This document shows, piece by piece, positions 7,701 through 15,320 of a stretch of 64,000 nt of DNA. The stretch is taken from contig NZ_CANLDB010000005.1 of NCBI RefSeq assembly GCF_947489365.1, positions 292,132 through 356,131 on the forward strand, written 5' to 3'. The notes beneath the pieces are model-generated. The model had not been told where the DNA came from. It did not search any database and was given only the letters and a program-made list of their open reading frames with translations. How positions within the stretch are numbered: position 1 is the stretch's first letter; the number at the start of each line of letters is the position of its first letter. This DNA is from an uncultured Nocardioides sp. GTDB taxonomy: Bacteria > Actinomycetota > Actinomycetes > Propionibacteriales > Nocardioidaceae. The position numbers and the translations under genes are program-made.

Positions 7701-10191
7701 ACTGGTAGCGGAGCATCTCGGCGCCGGGGGTGGAGTCCGAGCCGTCGGGGCGACGGAGGCTGACCTGGTTGATCAGGCCCGCGGTGTTGTAGCTGAACAC
7801 CGCAACTCGGCCTCGTGTGTCGGTGACCGATCCGAGCTTGTTGTCGGTTCGATAGCCGAACGCCAGAGCGTTCTGGTTGGTGTCGCGAATGGACTGCAGT
7901 TGACCCTGGAGGTCGAAGCGGTACTTCGACTCGTCGAAGAACGTCAGGATGTATGCGTTTTGGCTGGGGTCGCGCTCGAGGTCGGCGTCAATGCCGGGTT
8001 CTTCACGCTTGTACTGATTGCTACTAGACCCGCCGGTTTGGTTGAAGATGACGCGGTAACCCGATGGCCCCCAGAAGTTGAGCTTGGAGCGGTCGTTCGC
8101 GCCGTTGGGGAACTCCAGACGGATGGATCCGCCGAAGCTGTGTGACCAGCCGGCGCCCATGTTGGAGTTGGCGGACGCCTGAGCCTGGGCGGAGTTGTAG
8201 TAGCGGGTGAACCCCATGTCCCAGCCGGCGACGCCGGCGACGGAGAAGTCCTTGGCGTCAACGTGCAGGTTGCCGTTGCCGATGTTGGCCTTAGCGGTGA
8301 TGCGGTCGGTGAGCTCGCGCTCCTCGAACTGCCAGTAGTCCCGCACGCCCCCTTGAGGACCGACCGCCGGGGTGTAGGTGATGTTCAGGTTGGGTCGACG
8401 GTTGGCCGGGTTGTTCACCGACGAGGAGAAGAAGGACAGCTTGTTGGTGACGTTCTCGCTCTGCTGCTTCACCACGAGGCCGTCGTTGGGCATGGTGCCG
8501 GTGTGCCAGCCCTCGACGATGGAGGTGATGTTGAAGTAGCGCCAGCCGTTGTTGGCCGCCAGGCCGTTCAGCAGGTTCGCGCCTTCGTTCGGTCCTGTTG
8601 GGTCGCCACCCGTCCAGGCTCCGTTGCTGCCCGAGGTGTTCCATGCGGCGCCGGTGTTGAACGGCTTGCCCGTCCGGCGAACCACGTAGTTGGTGTTGAT
8701 GTTCGGGCCGGTCTGGGTGGTCTGGCTGGTGTCGAGCCACAGCTCGAGGTTCGCCTCGTCGATGCGGGCGGCGGGGTCGATCCCGGAGCTGTCGAACTTC
8801 AGAACGGCGCGGCGGTTCTTGCCGCCCGACATCTGCCCCACCTGAAGGTAGGTCTGCGAGTCGCCGCAGCGGTTGGAGTTGGGCTCGTCTTCGAACAGGG
8901 TGCAGTCGCGGGTCGGGCCGCGGGTGATGGTGGGGTCGATGGAGACGGGGTACTCGCGCGCGGGGTCGGTCAACCAGTCAAGATCGGGCACGACGCGGAG
9001 CGTCCACGAACCGCCGTTGCTGCCTGTCTGGGTGAGCTCGTAGTCGATGCTGTTCGTGTAGGCGGGGCCGGGCGTCTCGATGCCACCGATCTGCGTGGTC
9101 TCGGCGGAGTCATACATGTTGCCCAGCGGGATGGAGAAGACGGGGGCCTGGTTCGGCGCTGCGTCACGAATGAAGTCGATGGATCCGTCGGTCTGGAGCA
9201 CCGGCGTGATCCCGTCAGCCACCTCGAGGTCGTAGTCGAAACCGAATGCCTGCGAGCCCGCAGTCGCCTCTCCGACTCCCGGGGAGGGAGTAGCCTGCCC
9301 GGTCTGTTCGCCGCCTGCTGCTCCTCCCTCCGGGGCAGCCTCGGCGTTGCCGCCGGACCCGGGTTGAGTATCGCCCTCACCATCGTCGGCACCGTCCGAG
9401 CTCTCATCCCCGGGACCCTCATCGCCAGGACCCTCATCGCCGTCGATGACAGACCCCTTGGGTCCCTCAGTCGGGGGCGAGTCCAGGACGATCGTCTCCT
9501 TGAGTCCCTCCCCCGTCGTTTGGAGCTGCACCGCGCTGGCCCCATCGAACCCGGCGGCGAAGTCCTCACCGAATTGGGTGAAGCTGGCGGTGTCGCCATC
9601 GAGCGCGGGGGCACCCTGGAGACCTGCAAGCTTCAGGGTGACCCAGGCCTCGCCACCGGGAAGACCGGATGCCTCGACCGCGAAACGGGCGGCCGTGTCC
9701 TCGGCGTCTGCCGGGATAGAAGCGGTGTAGCTCGCCGCGGCGTTCTCGGCGGCGTAGTCCTCGGCCGGGGCCTGGGGAGAGTCGGAGTCCTCGGTCGGCT
9801 CGACCAGCTCGGTGTCGATGGGGAGCCAGGTGCCGTCGTCGTCGAGGTAGTTGATCGGCACCTGTGAGATGTCGATCTCGTGCTCGCCGGACGGGAGCAT
9901 GCGGGTGGTCGAGGTCTCCGTGGACAGTTCCGGCAGCGGGATGGTCTCGAAGGACCCATCCTCTGGCTCTTCCATGGGCAGTGTCGCCGCCGGCATCACG
10001 GTCGCGCTCAACGCCCAGGACGACGGCACATCGGCCCCCGCCGCCGGCGGCGCGATTGCAGCGGCACCAGACGCCACCACCGCAAGCCCCGTCCCAATCG
10101 CGCCGACGCGAAGGCTCCGGCTGCGACCGCCGTTACGGCCGTAACGGGAAACAAACAGGGTCGACAAAGTGCCGAGAATGCGACGCCCCAT
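4705..10191 (-). CDS. exported RHS/YD-repeat polymorphic toxin with DNRLRE-type domain
   Basis: The start is set at ATG 10191, six bases after GGAGG; the open frame continues upstream without support. The 1,828-residue product has a signal peptide (basic region, then LRVGAIGTGLAVVASGAAAIAPPAAGA) and a Pro/acidic region. A DNRLRE-like beta domain follows at about 425-600, marked by its VLKFDSS core and the WHTG turn. YD repeats run from about 670 to 1680 (many Y.YD..NRL and TYDNLSRI units), then the RHS core end YHDRATGLIKFGTRYYMPSIG near 1695. The last 80 or so residues are a variable tip with a hydrophobic stretch (VVGVVIAVYFSLSSAWALG). The RHS shell encloses the toxic tip. A small membrane protein follows as candidate immunity gene. 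Confidence 0.9.
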   Translation of the reverse strand: MGRRILGTLSTLFVSRYGRNGGRSRSLRVGAIGTGLAVVASGAAAIAPPAAGADVPSSWALSATVMPAATLPMEEPEDGSFETIPLPELSTETSTTRMLPSGEHEIDISQVPINYLDDDGTWLPIDTELVEPTEDSDSPQAPAEDYAAENAAASYTASIPADAEDTAARFAVEASGLPGGEAWVTLKLAGLQGAPALDGDTASFTQFGEDFAAGFDGASAVQLQTTGEGLKETIVLDSPPTEGPKGSVIDGDEGPGDEGPGDESSDGADDGEGDTQPGSGGNAEAAPEGGAAGGEQTGQATPSPGVGEATAGSQAFGFDYDLEVADGITPVLQTDGSIDFIRDAAPNQAPVFSIPLGNMYDSAETTQIGGIETPGPAYTNSIDYELTQTGSNGGSWTLRVVPDLDWLTDPAREYPVSIDPTITRGPTRDCTLFEDEPNSNRCGDSQTYLQVGQMSGGKNRRAVLKFDSSGIDPAARIDEANLELWLDTSQTTQTGPNINTNYVVRRTGKPFNTGAAWNTSGSNGAWTGGDPTGPNEGANLLNGLAANNGWRYFNITSIVEGWHTGTMPNDGLVVKQQSENVTNKLSFFSSSVNNPANRRPNLNITYTPAVGPQGGVRDYWQFEERELTDRITAKANIGNGNLHVDAKDFSVAGVAGWDMGFTRYYNSAQAQASANSNMGAGWSHSFGGSIRLEFPNGANDRSKLNFWGPSGYRVIFNQTGGSSSNQYKREEPGIDADLERDPSQNAYILTFFDESKYRFDLQGQLQSIRDTNQNALAFGYRTDNKLGSVTDTRGRVAVFSYNTAGLINQVSLRRPDGSDSTPGAEMLRYQYTYSQPGGELAQLRTSRLTVYNGNAIGNSSSDTTAADNNVSDGGSIGAITEYDYTDNGRLIEIRDARETATGAGGVTKFTYDNPTNRVNQIERVKQGGASSTVNFTYFQGAGADGATCESEKDNDAKFRTNVNGERTGIEDVTKYCIDNHARVLRTTDANNNKRSSSWTVNSNVDMAAMPGTGSGTAMYNYSYQGDDENATKAESPEGSTSGATYGSGSEHNPEAVQGDDSGGELNSWEYEYDDKDRVTEARAGNDDLNITYNYCWTEEGQIRRILPGTGFNGNETCTQAANGPQGDDTVFSYNAKNELLSVNRPSGGDQTFTYDNLSRIRTVTDGNGTRTRYCYDALDRVVRADHYDPANVNDANVNCGQNPPSGVQTVRWDYDLAGNLVELGNLTTPNKIFEYDDLNRLTSERPQNPSNRTDYNYDLAGNVIRTAVDSETSDGLEATLYTYDRLNRLESLDDQRPGNATITFGYDNQDNRTRTTFPILNSSGQVTSNPLVQRRIYDNDSQVRCEFSIRGNSLSNEINCDAVRGNGNLITYREYDYSNPDLEDIPSTDKDETRTSTKYGMIELGNKQTKYQYDPIKRLKKAVTRNGGANNDPILREFEYEYSERSNLTNELTGGTTPSLETGRLQMRYDNGDQICTSVRQLTDAPNLDCDPATTVPDQTTYSHNADGDLLSASGGGSQSLNGLQLDYNLPRQTTSITPPGMGPNTSHTGGTQAYDGVEQDRRTSAGNTNFSYGYAGDISAQKTTDQPAQLFVRDTSGNLLAMLTRDPNNAGQIRDTDYYLTDEQQSVIGTYDGRGRIAANEDDGNGMIRYLYEPFGQIIRTWTHPGAGTSNQDGSENGALQAPSSNMNPFTYVSGYHDRATGLIKFGTRYYMPSIGTWTQRDPKNGSMAQPLTLNAYNYAASNPCNNTDTSGRSIDCAFTVVGVVIAVYFSLSSAWALGTTGVFSAYGVASTCYGFSFDEAAEDSYYPYTDYYPAGGATGDSPYYYD

Positions 10192-10609
10192 GGCGAGCCT
10201 CCGAGTAAAGAAACGGCGAGCCCCCGTGGACGCCGCAACACCCCGGAGCCTGAGAAAGTGAACTGGGTCACGCCTCCGGAGGCGCATAGATGACCACAGG
10301 TTCCACAGGTTGCACAAGACTTCCGAAGAACTTGACGGTGAACACCGCAACAACGCCCACGAGAGCCGCCGGTTCACGCCCGTCCCGGACCCCGGGAACG
10401 TCGAGCCGACCACGCAGGCCACGACCGGCGACGTCCGACCGCTGCAGAGACAGGCTGACTAGCACCGGGTGCGTCGGCGGCAGCGGCCAGCCGGTTTGGC
10501 GCCCAGCCGGCGGGGCCTGTGATAGGAATTGCCGCCTACCAAACTCGGGCGACCCCTCGGGCGTCGACACGCCGAGTCGTCGCGGCCAAATTTATGGGGG
10601 CTCTTCGCC
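10192..10609. other. divergent intergenic region between RHS and phosphoesterase genes
   Basis: It contains the RHS ribosome binding site (CGGAGG at its left edge) and presumably both promoters. The open frames across it are Arg/Pro-rich shadows. No repeat stood out. Confidence 0.35.
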
Positions 10610-11974
10610 GTGTCTGTTTGCTCAGGCGTGCGTCTGCACCGGCAGCGGTTCGTCCGCGCGCTGGCTGCGTGGTCGGCCACTACTAGCCTTGTAGCTGCGT
10701 CCATTGCAGCAACGGGAGCCGGACTCGCTGCGGAGGCTGTCCCCCAAGGCAAGGGAAACGCCTCGCGCGCCTCCTCAAAGGACCTCCGAGGGGGCGGTTC
10801 ACTAGGCGCGCGGACATCACAGGTGTTGGCGTCAGCTTGCGTGCGCACTGCCGTGGATCCGACCGGTGACTACCGCTTCTTATCTGCCCCGGACTTCCTC
10901 AACGCCGACATCGGCGACTTGCGGAAGACTCCCCGCTGGCGACCGGGCATGCCCAACAGCGTCAGCCCAGGTTGGCGGTCGAGCCTCGCCACAGTCATGC
11001 GCACCTGGGTCGACGAAGCTCCCGACGACGTCCTCGTCGCCGGCGACACCGTCAACGGCCACTGGGGACGCGACGACAGCAAGACCGGACTCTTCGGGCC
11101 CGTCAATAACGATGCGCAGCGCCGTGACGCCATACGCCGCGCTGCACGGCCCTACTACCGACAATGGGTCGAACGGTTCAGCAGCCGCGGGCTGCCCGTG
11201 CATGTCGCGGTCGGCGATCACGAGCTCGGCGACAACCCATGGAACGGCAAGCCGACGGCAGACTTCAAACGTCGCAGCCTCGACCTGTTCAAGCGCGAGT
11301 TCGCACGCTATGCGCTGCGACCCAACCGATACACGATGAGGCCGCCCGGACCGGCGCACAACACGGCCTACGCCAAGTACTTGCACGACAACCTCCTTCT
11401 CGTCACCGTCGACGTCTTCAAGCGAACGGGTACAAACGTCATCCCCGAGCTGGACTCACAGCAGCTCGCATGGCTGAATCGCCTGCTAGGCCGGGCGAAA
11501 TCCAAGGTCGACTGGATCGTGGTCCAGGGCCACACTCCGGTGGCCCAACCGGTGCGCAAAGACAGCACCAGCGGGCTGACGTACCGAGGTGGCACAAGCT
11601 CAGCGTTCTGGCAGACCATGGCCCGCCATGGCGTGGACGTCTACCTCAACGGCGAGGTGCACGACATCACGGTCCTACGCCGCAACGGCATCACGCAGAT
11701 CAGCCACGGCGGCCGTCTCGCCGACCAGAGCGGACGAGGCGTCGGCAACCAGAGCTTCCTGGTCGCAGACCTCGAGGGCGACCAGATGACAATGCGGATG
11801 CGGCGATTCCGGCCCCGAACGACCAGCGGAGCACGCAAGCTCTGGCAGACGATAGTCCCGCAGCGTCCGGTCTACAGCACAACAATCGCGCCCGATCCAG
11901 CCTGCGTGGGCACGTTGGCACTCAGCGATGACAACCGGCTACTTCAAAGCTCGGGCCTCCTCCGCCCTCGATGA
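10610..11974 (+). CDS. secreted calcineurin-like metallophosphoesterase
   Basis: The start chosen is GTG 10610 (454 residues), preceded by GGGGG; an upstream GTG or ATG is possible. A signal peptide follows (basic LHRQRFVR, then LAAWSATTSLVAASIAATGAGLAAEA). The catalytic order of metallophosphoesterases is visible: AGDTVNGHWG near residue 144, VAVGDHELGDN near 201 in place of GNHE, VVQGHTPV near 306 and NGEVHDI near 350. The first D-x-H motif is not obvious, so metal binding may be altered. Extracellular phosphoester hydrolysis is the family role; the substrate is unknown. The 3' end overlaps a small minus-strand frame by 31 bases. Confidence 0.82.
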   Translation: MSVCSGVRLHRQRFVRALAAWSATTSLVAASIAATGAGLAAEAVPQGKGNASRASSKDLRGGGSLGARTSQVLASACVRTAVDPTGDYRFLSAPDFLNADIGDLRKTPRWRPGMPNSVSPGWRSSLATVMRTWVDEAPDDVLVAGDTVNGHWGRDDSKTGLFGPVNNDAQRRDAIRRAARPYYRQWVERFSSRGLPVHVAVGDHELGDNPWNGKPTADFKRRSLDLFKREFARYALRPNRYTMRPPGPAHNTAYAKYLHDNLLLVTVDVFKRTGTNVIPELDSQQLAWLNRLLGRAKSKVDWIVVQGHTPVAQPVRKDSTSGLTYRGGTSSAFWQTMARHGVDVYLNGEVHDITVLRRNGITQISHGGRLADQSGRGVGNQSFLVADLEGDQMTMRMRRFRPRTTSGARKLWQTIVPQRPVYSTTIAPDPACVGTLALSDDNRLLQSSGLLRPR

Positions 11975-12117
11975 GCTTCGCGTCGGTCTAGGTCGATGAG
12001 GCAGCCCGCGTATTCGCCGGAACCGGGATGGATGATCTCGTGCCGCTCGCGGCGACACCCCGAGTGCCGGCCGCTGAGCCTGAATGACGAGCCGGGGATG
12101 AGACCGGAAAGGTTCAT
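11944..12117 (-). CDS. small hypothetical protein
   Basis: This 57-residue frame starts MNLSGLIPGSSFRLSGRHSG and contains RHEIIHPGSGEYAGCLIDLD, a pattern compatible with a small beta-barrel fold. It follows the flavoprotein gene on the same strand by 29 bases, so it could be the last gene of that operon. The ribosome binding site is weak (GCCGGGGTG). The convergent 31-base overlap with the phosphoesterase gene counts slightly against it. No family is recognised. Confidence 0.4.
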   Translation of the reverse strand: MNLSGLIPGSSFRLSGRHSGCRRERHEIIHPGSGEYAGCLIDLDRREAHRGRRRPEL

Positions 12118-12146
12118 CACCCCGGCACCGTCGAGTGGCGGGCCCT

Positions 12147-12713
12147 CTAGGAGGCGGCTCGCTGCTCGCAAAGGGGTTCGATGAATTCCAGAACCTGCGA
12201 GGGAGACGGCGACATTCCTTCGTCACCGAGGTCAGCGCCCCCCGCCCGCTGACCCACCGCCGGATAGGCGCCAGGCCGTAAGACCCGAGCTCCATCGGCC
12301 TCCAGCGTCGCGAGGTTGCGCCTGACGGCCGCCTTCTCGTACATGGACCGACGCATCGCTGGTGCAACCACGACGGGGCAGGAGGCCGCCAGCACCACGG
12401 CCGCGCCGAGGTCGCAGGAGAACCCGTTGGCGAGCTTGGCCAGTGTGTTCGCAGTGGCTGGTAGCACCAGTACTAGGTCGGCCCACTCCGCGAGCTCGAC
12501 GTGACGAGGAATGCCCAAGGGCCCCACATCATCTATCGGCCCGTGTACGGGCCGGGCGGTGAGCGTACACAGAGCCTCGCCGGAGACGAAACGGTGTGCC
12601 GCGGTTGATAGGACGATCGAGATGTCCACCTCGAGGCGACGGTGCAGCACCTGTATGTAGGCGGGCAACAGGCTGACGTGGACGGACCCGGAGCCATAGA
12701 TCACGATGTTCAC
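12147..12713 (-). CDS. HFCD-family flavoprotein (EpiD/CoaC-type cysteine decarboxylase)
   Basis: The 188-residue protein has the fold signature of homo-oligomeric flavin-containing cysteine decarboxylases. An N-terminal beta strand MNIVIYGSGSVH is followed by a LSTAAHRFV segment, then LVLVLPATANTLAKLANGFSCDL, and the substrate-clamp region VVVAPAMRRSMYEKAAVRRNL, where the family usually has PAMN. It lacks the CoaB synthetase half, so it is a stand-alone decarboxylase as found in peptide-modifying (EpiD, CypD, TvaF) clusters. Oxidative decarboxylation of a C-terminal Cys or a small thiol is the family reaction. GTG start overlaps the upstream stop (GTGA). The operon contains very short frames, so a modified peptide product is possible but unproven. 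Confidence 0.8.
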   Translation of the reverse strand: MNIVIYGSGSVHVSLLPAYIQVLHRRLEVDISIVLSTAAHRFVSGEALCTLTARPVHGPIDDVGPLGIPRHVELAEWADLVLVLPATANTLAKLANGFSCDLGAAVVLAASCPVVVAPAMRRSMYEKAAVRRNLATLEADGARVLRPGAYPAVGQRAGGADLGDEGMSPSPSQVLEFIEPLCEQRAAS

Positions 12714-13159
12714 GAGCGCACCGGTCGCTGGCTGCCCCTCATGCCCTTGACGGCGGAGTAGGGGAAACCCGCCGGGATGAAGTCTGCGGGTCGACTGCTG
12801 TCGCCGCTCGCAGGGTGCCCTGCGGACAGTGAGAATGTGGGGATCTCCCGCGGCGTCTCCAGCCCGAGAAGCCGCGAGACCCCACTGTCGTCCGCACGCG
12901 CGCTGATACCGATACGGGCCTCCATGTTGAACTTGCCGCTAGGACAGGCGGCGTTTAGGGTCACAGGCTCGATCAACCCGGCACGTCGGAGGGTCGCGAC
13001 GACCGGCTCGGGAGCCTTGTTCAGCGGCTCGACATCGAGAGCCAGCCGAGTAATGAACCGGCGGACCGATGTAGCTCGCGCAGTCGGCGCCGGCGTACCT
13101 GCAGCACCGGTCCCTCTCCGTGCAGCACGAGCACGTGACGGCCAGGAAACCGGCCGCAC
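12710..13159 (-). CDS. hypothetical protein upstream of the flavoprotein
   Basis: The open frame gives up to 149 residues. The part after about residue 32 (RRFITRLALDVEPLNKAPEPVVATLRRAGLIE) looks coding, while the Arg/Ala-rich N-terminus may not be translated and no good start is visible. The stop overlaps the flavoprotein GTG by four bases, which supports translational coupling. A Cys in LNAACPSGKF and a Ser/Pro-rich end (IPTFSLSAGHPASGDSSRP) are the only notable features. No family is recognised, so function is unknown. Confidence 0.5.
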   Translation of the reverse strand: MRPVSWPSRARAARRGTGAAGTPAPTARATSVRRFITRLALDVEPLNKAPEPVVATLRRAGLIEPVTLNAACPSGKFNMEARIGISARADDSGVSRLLGLETPREIPTFSLSAGHPASGDSSRPADFIPAGFPYSAVKGMRGSQRPVRS

Positions 13160-13177
13160 GACTGGCTGGTTGTCGGG

Positions 13178-13234
13178 CTACATGCCGAAGACGACCGTAG
13201 GTTCGCTCTGGGCGGGCTCGACCTCCACTTGCAT
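13178..13234 (-). CDS. 18-residue peptide frame in the flavoprotein operon
   Basis: An ATG directly abutting the TAG of the upstream frame opens an 18-codon frame, MQVEVEPAQSEPTVVFGM, ending in TAG. It is too short to support alone. It could be an overlapping leader or a small precursor peptide, or chance. It has no Cys, Ser-rich core or other typical modified-peptide core. Confidence 0.25.
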   Translation of the reverse strand: MQVEVEPAQSEPTVVFGM

Positions 13235-13384
13235 CTAAATGTGTGGAGCCCAGATAGTTTGGCGCCCAGTGCCGTCCGTGATGGCTAGTGCGCCGCCGAG
13301 GACCTCGAAAACGTCGTTGTCTTTGTACTCCACCGTGCCGTTCTTCTTGCCGCTGAAAGTGACCACCACCTGGACCGCAAGCAC
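13235..13384 (-). CDS. small beta-rich hypothetical protein, first gene of flavoprotein operon
   Basis: Starting from GTG 13384, the 49-residue product reads VVVTFSGKKNGTVEYKDND, then FEVLGGALAITDGTGRQ and IWAPH. This alternation of hydrophobic and polar residues suggests a small beta sheet. Third-position GC use supports this frame. The start is uncertain because several GTG and CTG codons cluster there. It lies immediately before the 18-codon frame and shares direction with the flavoprotein. No family is recognised. Confidence 0.5.
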   Translation of the reverse strand: MLAVQVVVTFSGKKNGTVEYKDNDVFEVLGGALAITDGTGRQTIWAPHI

Positions 13385-13593
13385 CGAACTCGATACACCC
13401 CCACGCACCGCCCGGGCCGGATGCCCTCTAGGGCCGCCGGACCGGGTAACCACCGGTCCATAACGACAGACTCGGAGGTGAAGCCGTCAAGCGGGCGATA
13501 GACTCACCACCCAACAGCGTCGACACGCGGTCTTCCCCGGAACCCGCGGGCTCATTTCGGCGGGCACAACTGGCACCGGAACGAGGTATGAAG

Positions 13594-14052
13594 ATGGGTC
13601 GACGCATCGAATATCCCTGGGACGTGTTGCAGCGTGCGGGGGTCGGCCGCGCTCGGGAACTGGACGACGACGTTGTGGTGCGTGGCGACGACGCGACGCA
13701 GCCCGGGATTCCCGACGACTACTCGAACCGGTTGATGAAGTTCGTCCCGGCCGAGGCCGTTGCATTGTTCGTGGCCGCTGCGCCCCACGCATCCACGACG
13801 GCCATGTGGTGGGCAGCACTGTTCGTAGGGGCGCTGGTGGTCGTCCTGACGATGCCGGACCTCAGGAAAATGACGTGGTGGACTCTCCCACTGAGTCTCG
13901 GCGCCTTTGCTGCCTGGACCTTCGGCACCACCCAGGTCGATGAGGTCCTCTTCGGTCTCACGGCGACGTGGTCAGCGCTCATTCTGACCTTCGGGACGTT
14001 CCTCATCCCGCTGATCGACCTGCGCCTGACCGCGCTGTTCGGCCGCCGCTAA
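13594..14052 (+). CDS. multi-TM membrane protein with KFVPAEAVALF motif
   Basis: ATG 13594 is six bases after GAGGT; ATG 13588 is the alternative. The 152-residue product has a soluble N-terminus of about 40 residues, then YSNRLMKFVPAEAVALFVAAA, and at least three hydrophobic segments (about 48-62, 68-85 and 95-140), ending RLTALFGRR. A 'K-x-x-PAE-x-VA' entry into the first membrane helix is a pattern I have seen in uncharacterised bacterial membrane proteins. It converges on, and overlaps by 81 bases, the minus-strand gene at 13972. Whether it works with the protease/sigma operon is unknown. Confidence 0.7.
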   Translation: MGRRIEYPWDVLQRAGVGRARELDDDVVVRGDDATQPGIPDDYSNRLMKFVPAEAVALFVAAAPHASTTAMWWAALFVGALVVVLTMPDLRKMTWWTLPLSLGAFAAWTFGTTQVDEVLFGLTATWSALILTFGTFLIPLIDLRLTALFGRR

Positions 14053-14694
14053 CGCCCGAGACTTCTGCGCGTCCACCAGCGCGAGCACGTCGTGCGCGAA
14101 ATCAGCCCAAGCGTTCACCGCTGATCCTACAGGCATAGGGAGCGGTCCCGACTGCTCCCGACCCCCGTCGCGCCCCGGCGCCAGGATGTTAAACAGCGTG
14201 GCCGACGGCGCGGAGAGTTCAATGATCCAGTTGGCCACTGTGGCGGCGTCGTAGTCCTCGAAACACGGTGTCTCACCGTTGGCGACTAGTTCGACCAGCG
14301 CCACGAACTCGTCGGCCGGGCCTCCGGAAACCCTCTGTCCACGGATCGTGTCGACGACCTCGCGTAGCTCCTGCACAGCCTCATCTGGGTCGAGGTGCCT
14401 GTTCGCGGCCAACTGCACCCCTCGATCCGCACCCTGAAGGATTCGCGCCTGCTGACGAGGAGTTAATGGGGGCGTCTGGGCCAGGATGAAGTCGACCTCG
14501 GCAAGCACGTCACCGATCACCGCCGACTCCTCCGTGACTAATATGAGGACATCCTGCAGCGGCAAACTTCCGTCAGGATCGTCTTCTGCTCCGGTCGACG
14601 CGATCTGAATGTCAAGAATTTCTCGCCGCAGGAGGTCCACGAGAAAGTCGCTAGCCATTGTTTGGCTGGTCGTGTCTTCCAAAGGTTCGTTCAT
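13972..14694 (-). CDS. acidic hypothetical protein coupled to the ECF sigma factor
   Basis: The start is the ATG at 14694, which has TAGGAG seven bases upstream inside the end of the sigma-factor gene. The 240-residue product begins MNEPLEDTTSQTMASDFLVD. It is helical and acidic, with repeated Leu/Val-rich segments (VLILVTEESAVIGDVLAEVD, EFVALVELVANGE), and no transmembrane segment. It does not look like a zinc-binding anti-sigma factor, since no HxxxCxxC motif is visible. By position it could still regulate the sigma factor. It is the last gene of the protease/sigma operon. Confidence 0.7.
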   Translation of the reverse strand: MNEPLEDTTSQTMASDFLVDLLRREILDIQIASTGAEDDPDGSLPLQDVLILVTEESAVIGDVLAEVDFILAQTPPLTPRQQARILQGADRGVQLAANRHLDPDEAVQELREVVDTIRGQRVSGGPADEFVALVELVANGETPCFEDYDAATVANWIIELSAPSATLFNILAPGRDGGREQSGPLPMPVGSAVNAWADFAHDVLALVDAQKSRALAAAEQRGQAQVDQRDEERPEGQNER

Positions 14695-14702
14695 CGTTGC
14701 TC

Positions 14703-15320
14703 CTATGAGGAGTATGGGTCCGTGGTGGTCTGACCTGGGCCGGGTTCTGGCCACGTCACTTCTTGCGCTGGTCCGTCGCCGAGTTCCCGCCGCAACGTTT
14801 CGATGGCTCGCTTGTGACGCTGTCGGCAAGCAACGACTGACACATTCAGCTCCTCGGCGATCGCTTGGTATGGCAGCCCGTTTATGTCGCGGAGACTGAT
14901 GATCAACTGATCGGTTGCCGGGAGGCGGCGCAACGCCGCCGACACCGCGCTCAACAATTTGTCGCTGTCATCACTGGGCCCTGAGGTCAATTGCGATACC
15001 CGCGACCAGTGGAGTTCATCGGGGTCGTTGATCTCGATCATTCCAAGTCTGCCTCGATAATGCTCCAGCAATTTGAGGCGAACGAATCCGCGAACCCAGG
15101 TGTCGAAACTCGAGATCTCTTCGTCATAGCGGTCGATGTTCGCTAGTGCCGCTTCGATCGTGCGTTCCGCGAGGAGCTCACAGTCGACTTCACTGAGCGT
15201 TGGGGTTATCGAACGGACGTAATGCATCAACCGCCGGCCGTATATCGACACGACGAGCGCACCCGCTGTGGGGTCTCCCTGGCGTACGGCGTTGATGAGG
15301 CGGTCAAGTTCGTTCACCAC
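14703..15320 (-). CDS. ECF-type RNA polymerase sigma factor
   Basis: The 205-residue protein has a sigma region 2 (residues about 12-95, with SFDTWVRGFVRLKLLEHYRG near the end of region 2) and a region 4 (about 125-185). The region 4 helix-turn-helix reads LPYQAIAEELNVSVVACRQR. Region 3 is absent, as in ECF sigma factors. The start GTG 15320 has AAAGGTAGGA upstream and overlaps the end of the protease gene by seven bases, so the two are translationally coupled. It would redirect RNA polymerase to a small regulon. The companion cysteine protease suggests activation tied to proteolysis or regulation of the same response, which is an inference. Confidence 0.88.
   Translation of the reverse strand: MVNELDRLINAVRQGDPTAGALVVSIYGRRLMHYVRSITPTLSEVDCELLAERTIEAALANIDRYDEEISSFDTWVRGFVRLKLLEHYRGRLGMIEINDPDELHWSRVSQLTSGPSDDSDKLLSAVSAALRRLPATDQLIISLRDINGLPYQAIAEELNVSVVACRQRHKRAIETLRRELGDGPAQEVTWPEPGPGQTTTDPYSS

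Noticed and set aside
8263..9867. 534-codon plus-strand frame inside the RHS gene
   Set aside because: It is antisense to a clearly coding region with signal peptide and DNRLRE domain; its Val/Gly/Arg-rich composition is that of a shadow frame.
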